Position numbers and translations under genes: made by a program. A stretch of DNA of 64,000 bases from Phenylobacterium kunshanense (lineage in GTDB: Bacteria; Pseudomonadota; Alphaproteobacteria; Caulobacterales; Caulobacteraceae), in the NCBI RefSeq assembly GCF_003254525.1, contig NZ_QFYS01000003.1:186001-250000 (forward strand), in the 5' to 3' direction. Positions 60,331-64,000 of the stretch are shown here, piece after piece. Below the pieces are notes generated by a model. The model had not been told where the DNA came from and did not search any database. It saw only the letters and a program-made list of their open reading frames with translations. Every line of letters begins with the position of its first letter. The first letter of the stretch is position 1.

Positions 60331-60600
60331 ATGAGCGACGTCCTGACCGCTACGCCCCACCGACTGCTCCGGACGAACGAGGCCGCCGACTGGCTCGGCC
60401 TGTCGGGTCGGACGCTCGAGAAGCACCGCACATTCGGGACCGGCCCGGCCTATCGTAAGATCGGGGGCCGGGTCGTCTATGCAATGGTTGACCTACAGGC
60501 GTGGGCGGATCGCGGCGCGCGCACCTCCACCACCGAACCGACGGAGGCCGCCGTCAGCGCGGCCCGGGCCCGTCGCGAGGTCCGCAGCTTCCTTAGTTGA
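60331..60600 (+). CDS. Excisionase-like HTH protein
   Basis: This 89-residue protein has a MerR-like/HTH_17 domain (RLLRTNEAADWLGLSGRTLEKHRTFGTGPAYRKIGGRVVY). It lies close to the integrase and starts at ATG 60331 with GGAG upstream. This is the usual position and size of a recombination directionality factor (Xis), but a role as transcription factor is equally possible. Confidence 0.7.
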   Translation: MSDVLTATPHRLLRTNEAADWLGLSGRTLEKHRTFGTGPAYRKIGGRVVYAMVDLQAWADRGARTSTTEPTEAAVSAARARREVRSFLS

Positions 60601-60775
60601 GAGGTTCGGTCGCCGACGCGGTCGGCTGCTGGTTCAGCAACTGTGCGAGGTGTTGGGCGTCCTCGGTCGACAGGGCCTGCTGCGGGATCTTTGCGATCTC
60701 CGCCACCTGGCCAAGCACCAGGTCGAAGACGCTGAATCCCCGTGTGTCGGGCCTGACCACGAACCGCTCGCTCAT
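60593..60775 (-). CDS. Small hypothetical protein near integrase
   Basis: This 60-residue acidic/helical protein (MSERFVVRPDTRGFSVFDLV, then EDAQHLAQLLNQQ) ends tail-to-tail with the excisionase-like gene, overlapping by eight bases. Residues 1-20 resemble a small beta-strand region. No family known. It stays next to the integrase and may be part of the ICE core. Confidence 0.5.
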   Translation of the reverse strand: MSERFVVRPDTRGFSVFDLVLGQVAEIAKIPQQALSTEDAQHLAQLLNQQPTASATEPLN

Positions 60776-60857
60776 GCCCCGATGATGCGCTTACAAGCGG
60801 CGCCGGCCAACCGGCGGCGCTGCGATGGCTGTGGATCATTGGCTCCCGACCGCCACG

Positions 60858-61919
60858 TCATCGGCTCATTCCCGCAGCGATGGCGTGCAGGGACTCGGGC
60901 TTCAGGTGCGTGTAGCGCCGCAGCATCTTCCAGTCCTTGTGCCCGGTGACGAGCGCCACGTGCTGGATCGCGAACCCGGCCTCGAACAGCCGGCTGGTGC
61001 CCTCATGGCGCAGGTCGTGGAAGTGCAGATCGAACACCCCGGCCATGATGCAGGCGCGCGTGAAGGCGGTGCCTGCGGACTTGTGATGGTGCGGGAAGAT
61101 CCGGTCATCCTCATTTGCGCGGATCGCGCGCTGTTCCTCGATCAGGGCGGCGGCGTCGAAGCCCGAGACCGCGAGGAGCGGAATGCGCTGGTCGTTACCC
61201 TTCTTCTCTCGCGGGTCCTTGCGGTCGCGGATCAGGAGCATCTTGGTGCGCGGGTTGTAGTCGCTCCAGGTGACCCGGAAGATCTCCTCCTGGCGCATCG
61301 CCGTGGCGATGGCGAACTTGATCACGCGCGACATGGGGATCGTGTAGCGCTCGTTCTTGTCGAAGTGCTGGAAGAGCTTCTCCAGCTCGTCGTCGGTGGG
61401 CCGCCGGTCGCGCTCGTTGCTCTTGCCGATCAGGCCCAGCCGCTTCAGCGCGATGCGGGCGAGGTTGATCGGCTCGACGCTGACATCGAGGCCGTGAACC
61501 GCGGCAGCATGCGAGACCACCAGCTTGATCACGCCGATGTCCATCGACAGGGTGACCGGCCCGGCGCCCTGCGCGGCGCGGGCGCGCCCGAATTTCAGAA
61601 GCTCGCTGCGATCCAGATCGACGACGCTTTTGGCGCCCAGCTCGCGCTTGAGCATCTCCAGGGTGGCGGCCTTTGAGCGGCCTGGCGGCTTGCCGACATC
61701 GGTCATGTCGGCGATGTGCAGGTTGATGAGGTCCTTGAACTTGGTGATACGCGAAACGCGGGACGGCAGGGGCGAACCGCCGCGGTCGATTTGCCTTTCG
61801 GCCTCAAGACCCCAGTTCTTGGCGTCCTCGCGGTTGACGAAGGTCTCCGTCAGGGACTTGCCCTTGCGGCGGACCCAGACCCGCCAGTGGCCGGACTTTT
61901 GCTTGCGGATGGAGGCCAT
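60858..61919 (-). CDS. int: Tyrosine integrase of the dusA-type ICE
   Basis: This 353-residue integrase has an N-terminal arm-binding domain (MASIRKQKSGHWRVWVRRKG), a core-binding helix domain and the catalytic domain. Arg I is in ATAMRQEEIFRVTWSDY, the HxxR box is HFHDLRHEGTSRLFE, and the His/Tyr pair is GHKDWKMLRRYTHL. Location 97 bases from the dusA start is typical for elements that insert into dusA. The integrase reads away from dusA, so it is the ICE's end gene. Confidence 0.92.
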   Translation of the reverse strand: MASIRKQKSGHWRVWVRRKGKSLTETFVNREDAKNWGLEAERQIDRGGSPLPSRVSRITKFKDLINLHIADMTDVGKPPGRSKAATLEMLKRELGAKSVVDLDRSELLKFGRARAAQGAGPVTLSMDIGVIKLVVSHAAAVHGLDVSVEPINLARIALKRLGLIGKSNERDRRPTDDELEKLFQHFDKNERYTIPMSRVIKFAIATAMRQEEIFRVTWSDYNPRTKMLLIRDRKDPREKKGNDQRIPLLAVSGFDAAALIEEQRAIRANEDDRIFPHHHKSAGTAFTRACIMAGVFDLHFHDLRHEGTSRLFEAGFAIQHVALVTGHKDWKMLRRYTHLKPESLHAIAAGMSR

Positions 61920-62016
61920 TTTTCGCGTGCAATACGGGTGCGGTAGAGGATCGAAACCGGGCGAAACGGATCGTGGAACGTCGTAAAATGGCGGGCCAGA
62001 GCGTTCTTCCAGTCAG

Positions 62017-63069
62017 TTGAAATGTAAGCACAAAACATTGAAAAAACAAGCTTATTCGCTATCCGTTGCACCTATGATGGACTGGACCGACCGGCACTGC
62101 CGGGTCCTGCATCGGATGCTGACGCGCCGGAGCCTGCTCTACACCGAGATGGTCACGACGGGCGCGGTGATGCACGGCGACCGCGAGCGGCTGCTGGGGT
62201 TCTCGCCCGTGGAGCATCCTGTGGCGTTGCAGCTCGGCGGGTCCGAGCCGGCGGACCTGGCGGAGGCGGCGCGGATCGGCGAGGCCGAAGGCTATGACGA
62301 GATCAACCTGAACGTCGGCTGCCCGTCCGACCGGGTGCAGTCGGGGCGCTTCGGCGCCTGCCTCATGCGCGAGCCCGAGCTGGTGGCCGAGTGCATGGCG
62401 GCGATCTCTGCTGCGGTGAAGGTTCCGGCCACGGTGAAGTGCCGGATCGGCGTCGACGACCAGGATCCGGAGGAGAGCCTCTTCCGCCTGGTGGAGCTGT
62501 GCGCCAACGCGGGGGTGACCACCTTCGTCGTCCATGCCCGCAAGGCGTGGCTGAAAGGTCTGTCGCCGAAGGAGAACCGGGATATCCCGCCGCTGGACTA
62601 TCCGCTCGTCTGGCGGCTTAAGCGCGAGCGGCCAGAGCTGACCATCGTCATCAACGGCGGGATCGCGACCCTGGAGGAGGCCGAGGCCCACCTGGCCAAC
62701 GTCGACGGGGTCATGCTGGGCCGCGCGGCCTATCACACGCCACTGGTCCTGGCGGAGGCGGACGCGCGGATCTTCGGCGAGGGCGAGGCGGTCGATCCGT
62801 TCGCCGCGGTGGCGGCCTATCGGGACTACGTGGGCTCGGAGCTGGCGCGGGGAACGCACCTGGCGGCCATGACCCGGCACATGCTGGGGCTGTTCCACGG
62901 TCGGCCGGGGGCGCGAGCCTGGCGGCGGATCCTCACGGTCGAGGGTGTGAAGGCCGGGGCCGGCCTGGAGGTGATCGACCGCGCGCTGGCGGCGATCGCC
63001 GAACGCGCGGCGTCAGGGCTCGAAGCGCAGGGTGTCGCGGGTGGCCTCGAAGCGGGTGAGGCGGCCTAG
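62017..63069 (+). CDS. dusA: tRNA dihydrouridine synthase A
   Basis: DusA reduces uridine 20/20a in tRNA with FMN/NADPH. The sequence has SVAPMMDWTDRHCR, INLNVGCPSDRVQSGRFGAC with the catalytic Cys, HARKAWLKGLSPKENR and the FMN loop INGGIATLEEAE with MLGRAAY. It is 350 residues from ATG 62017. The first ~20 residues (MKCKHKTLKKQAYSL) and the AT-rich codons up to about 62070 look element-derived and replace the chromosomal 5' end, so the ICE restores the gene at its right junction. The gene is not disrupted. Confidence 0.95.
   Translation: MKCKHKTLKKQAYSLSVAPMMDWTDRHCRVLHRMLTRRSLLYTEMVTTGAVMHGDRERLLGFSPVEHPVALQLGGSEPADLAEAARIGEAEGYDEINLNVGCPSDRVQSGRFGACLMREPELVAECMAAISAAVKVPATVKCRIGVDDQDPEESLFRLVELCANAGVTTFVVHARKAWLKGLSPKENRDIPPLDYPLVWRLKRERPELTIVINGGIATLEEAEAHLANVDGVMLGRAAYHTPLVLAEADARIFGEGEAVDPFAAVAAYRDYVGSELARGTHLAAMTRHMLGLFHGRPGARAWRRILTVEGVKAGAGLEVIDRALAAIAERAASGLEAQGVAGGLEAGEAA
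62068..62095 (+). other. attR: Right attachment junction (attR candidate) in dusA
   Basis: Codons switch here from AT-rich (TAT TCG CTA TCC GTT GCA CCT) to GC-rich (GAC TGG ACC GAC CGG CAC) while the protein stays VAPMMDWTDRHC. This is where dusA-type elements exchange at the conserved 5' end. The exact core and the left copy were not found; limits are approximate. Confidence 0.55.
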
Positions 63070-63522
63070 GTAGCTCATCCCGAGGAGCGACACGTCGAGC
63101 CCCTCGGAGACGACCAGGGCCTGGACGTTCTCGAGCTTCGCCCCGTTCACCGAGACCGACGCCAGGGTCACGGCCGACGCGCGGGCGGAGCCGCCCACGG
63201 TCGTCACGTTGTAGCCGGGCTTCAGCGCGGCGACGTCAATGCCGAGGCGCTCGGCGTCCCTTGGCGTGAGGGCCACGGCCGTGGCGCCGGTGTCGACCAG
63301 GAAACGGACGGGCCGGCCGTTGACCTCGGCGTCGGCCCAGAAGTGGCCGTCAGGACCCTTGGCGACCGCGCCGGAGCCGGGTTTCGGCGAGCCGGCCGCG
63401 AAGCCGTCGACGCCGAACCGGGCCATCCGCAGGGGCTCGGGCGTGAGCGTGGCCACGAGGGCCGCGCTCACGATCGCCGACGCGCCCGCCACGACGGCGA
63501 GCCTGCCGAGGGAAGACACCAC
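63013..63522 (-). CDS. Retropepsin-like aspartic protease (TIGR02281 type)
   Basis: This 169-residue protein has a membrane anchor (VVAGASAIVSAALVATL) and a periplasmic domain with the catalytic loop FLVDTGATAVALTP. Such TIGR02281-type proteins are typical of alphaproteobacterial chromosomes. Its 3' end overlaps dusA by 57 bases, convergent. It belongs to the chromosomal side of the ICE junction. Confidence 0.88.
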   Translation of the reverse strand: MVSSLGRLAVVAGASAIVSAALVATLTPEPLRMARFGVDGFAAGSPKPGSGAVAKGPDGHFWADAEVNGRPVRFLVDTGATAVALTPRDAERLGIDVAALKPGYNVTTVGGSARASAVTLASVSVNGAKLENVQALVVSEGLDVSLLGMSYLGRLTRFEATRDTLRFEP

Positions 63523-63531
63523 ACATCACCC

Positions 63532-63553
63532 AAAAAAAAGCGGCCGTTCGGCC
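63532..63553 (-). terminator. Rho-independent terminator candidate
   Basis: On the reverse strand GGCC-GAAC-GGCC is followed by GC and eight T (plus-strand A tract 63532-63539). A short four-bp stem with a tetraloop and a strong T tract fits termination of the DUF1289 transcript. The stem is weak, so the call is tentative. Confidence 0.45.
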
Positions 63554-63646
63554 TGTCTTATGGATGCGACTTTGGGTGGAGTTCGGTTGGTATCCGATGA
63601 AGGATCAGGGTTTCCGAGACCTTGCCGGCCTGCTCGCTGGCGGACC

Positions 63647-63856
63647 TCAGAACATCGCCAGTTTCTCGGGCCGGATCAGGCCGCGGCGGCCGGGGAGTTC
63701 GGCCAGGATCGCGTCGCGCTCCGCCTCGCTGAGGCGGGACCAGGTCGCGACCTCGTTGAGCTTGCGATAGCAGCCCAGGCACAGGCCGCTCTCGCCGTCG
63801 ACGACGCAGACCTTGATGCAGGGGGTCTTGATGGGGGCGGGCGGTGTCGCGGTCAT
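63647..63856 (-). CDS. DUF1289 protein
   Basis: This 69-residue Cys-rich protein (TPCIKVCVVDGESGLCLGCYRKLNEVATW) matches DUF1289: CxxxC...CxGCxR near the start. Function unknown; probably binds metal. Its ATG overlaps the stop of the thioesterase gene (ATGA), making an operon. Confidence 0.88.
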   Translation of the reverse strand: MTATPPAPIKTPCIKVCVVDGESGLCLGCYRKLNEVATWSRLSEAERDAILAELPGRRGLIRPEKLAMF

Positions 63857-64000
63857 CCGGGGATAGCGTAGGTGACGTTGGCCTGGGCCGCCAGCCTGTC
63901 GGGCGCCTCGGTCCAGATGCGGACGTCGCAGATCGCCAGCCGGCGACCCAGGCGCAGCATTTCGGCCTCGGCGTGCATGTCGCCCGGCTGGGCGCCACGC
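63853..64000 (-). CDS. PaaI-type thioesterase, C-terminal fragment
   Basis: The final 48 codons read GDMHAEAEMLRLGRRLAICD, then VRIWTEAPDRLAAQANVTYA and IPG before TGA. This is the end of a hotdog-fold PaaI-type acyl-CoA thioesterase; the HAEAExLRxGRRL stretch and the C-terminal A(Q/T)ANVTYAIP are characteristic. The gene runs beyond the right edge of the window, so start and full length are unknown. Confidence 0.75.
   Translation of the reverse strand, partial: RGAQPGDMHAEAEMLRLGRRLAICDVRIWTEAPDRLAAQANVTYAIPG

Overview
The window is a GC-rich alphaproteobacterial chromosome segment, most likely from a member of the Caulobacterales (Caulobacter, Phenylobacterium or a relative). The evidence is the Caulobacterales-type lasso peptide locus (A-B-C facing an isopeptidase, TonB receptor, FecR and sigma set), the overall codon use, and the alphaproteobacterial flavour of the mobile genes. 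No rRNA, intact tRNA or CRISPR array was seen.

Left part (1-9.8 kb) is an accessory patchwork. It holds a DUF2188/Fic pair, an AbiEi/AbiEii type IV toxin-antitoxin pair with a palindromic operator, a large degenerate tyrosine recombinase with a probable frameshift, a frameshifted dual-specificity-type phosphatase between two copies of an imperfect direct repeat, a three-gene overlapping operon of unknowns, and a divergent TIR-domain gene. From 10 to 16.8 kb lies a sensory block: an XRE-BLUF blue-light fusion, a single-domain response regulator, a soluble globin-coupled chemoreceptor with a CheR-docking C terminus, a PAS-PAS hybrid histidine kinase, and a LuxR regulator with a degenerate receiver. 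It ends in a gene graveyard (two truncated genes and a decayed IS1182-type transposase, 16.8-18.0 kb).

From 18.5 to 62 kb the window reads as an integrative and conjugative element (ICE) inserted in the 5' end of dusA. Backbone genes are RadC-like, Toprim, DUF2958, ParB-like, DUF2493, two DUF736 paralogues, a MobC-like protein and a MOB relaxase. Upstream of mobC there is an IncP-like nic core. The rest of the backbone is a complete reverse-strand VirB1-VirB11 set with an EexN-like lipoprotein, the VirD4/TraG coupling protein, regulators, an excisionase-like HTH protein and a dusA-type integrase. The left end of the ICE was not identified.

The ICE carries two cargo blocks. The first (25.0-35.6 kb) is a complete lasso peptide system: GntR regulator, a 41-residue precursor, B protease, C cyclase, and convergent isopeptidase, TonB-dependent receptor, FecR and ECF sigma genes. 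The precursor gene was recovered by direct reading; its predicted 18-residue core is GNPDGDEVEIDEQLYFKP with a Gly1-Glu9 ring. The second (41.1-46.8 kb) looks like defence or unknown cargo: a CsaA-like/haem-oxygenase-fold oxidase pair, a 420-residue unknown, a DUF3883 nuclease-like protein and a methyltransferase-HNH fusion.

Beyond the ICE the chromosome resumes with dusA, a retropepsin-like protease, a DUF1289 protein and the end of a PaaI-type thioesterase. All functions are inferred from reading motifs; no database search was run.
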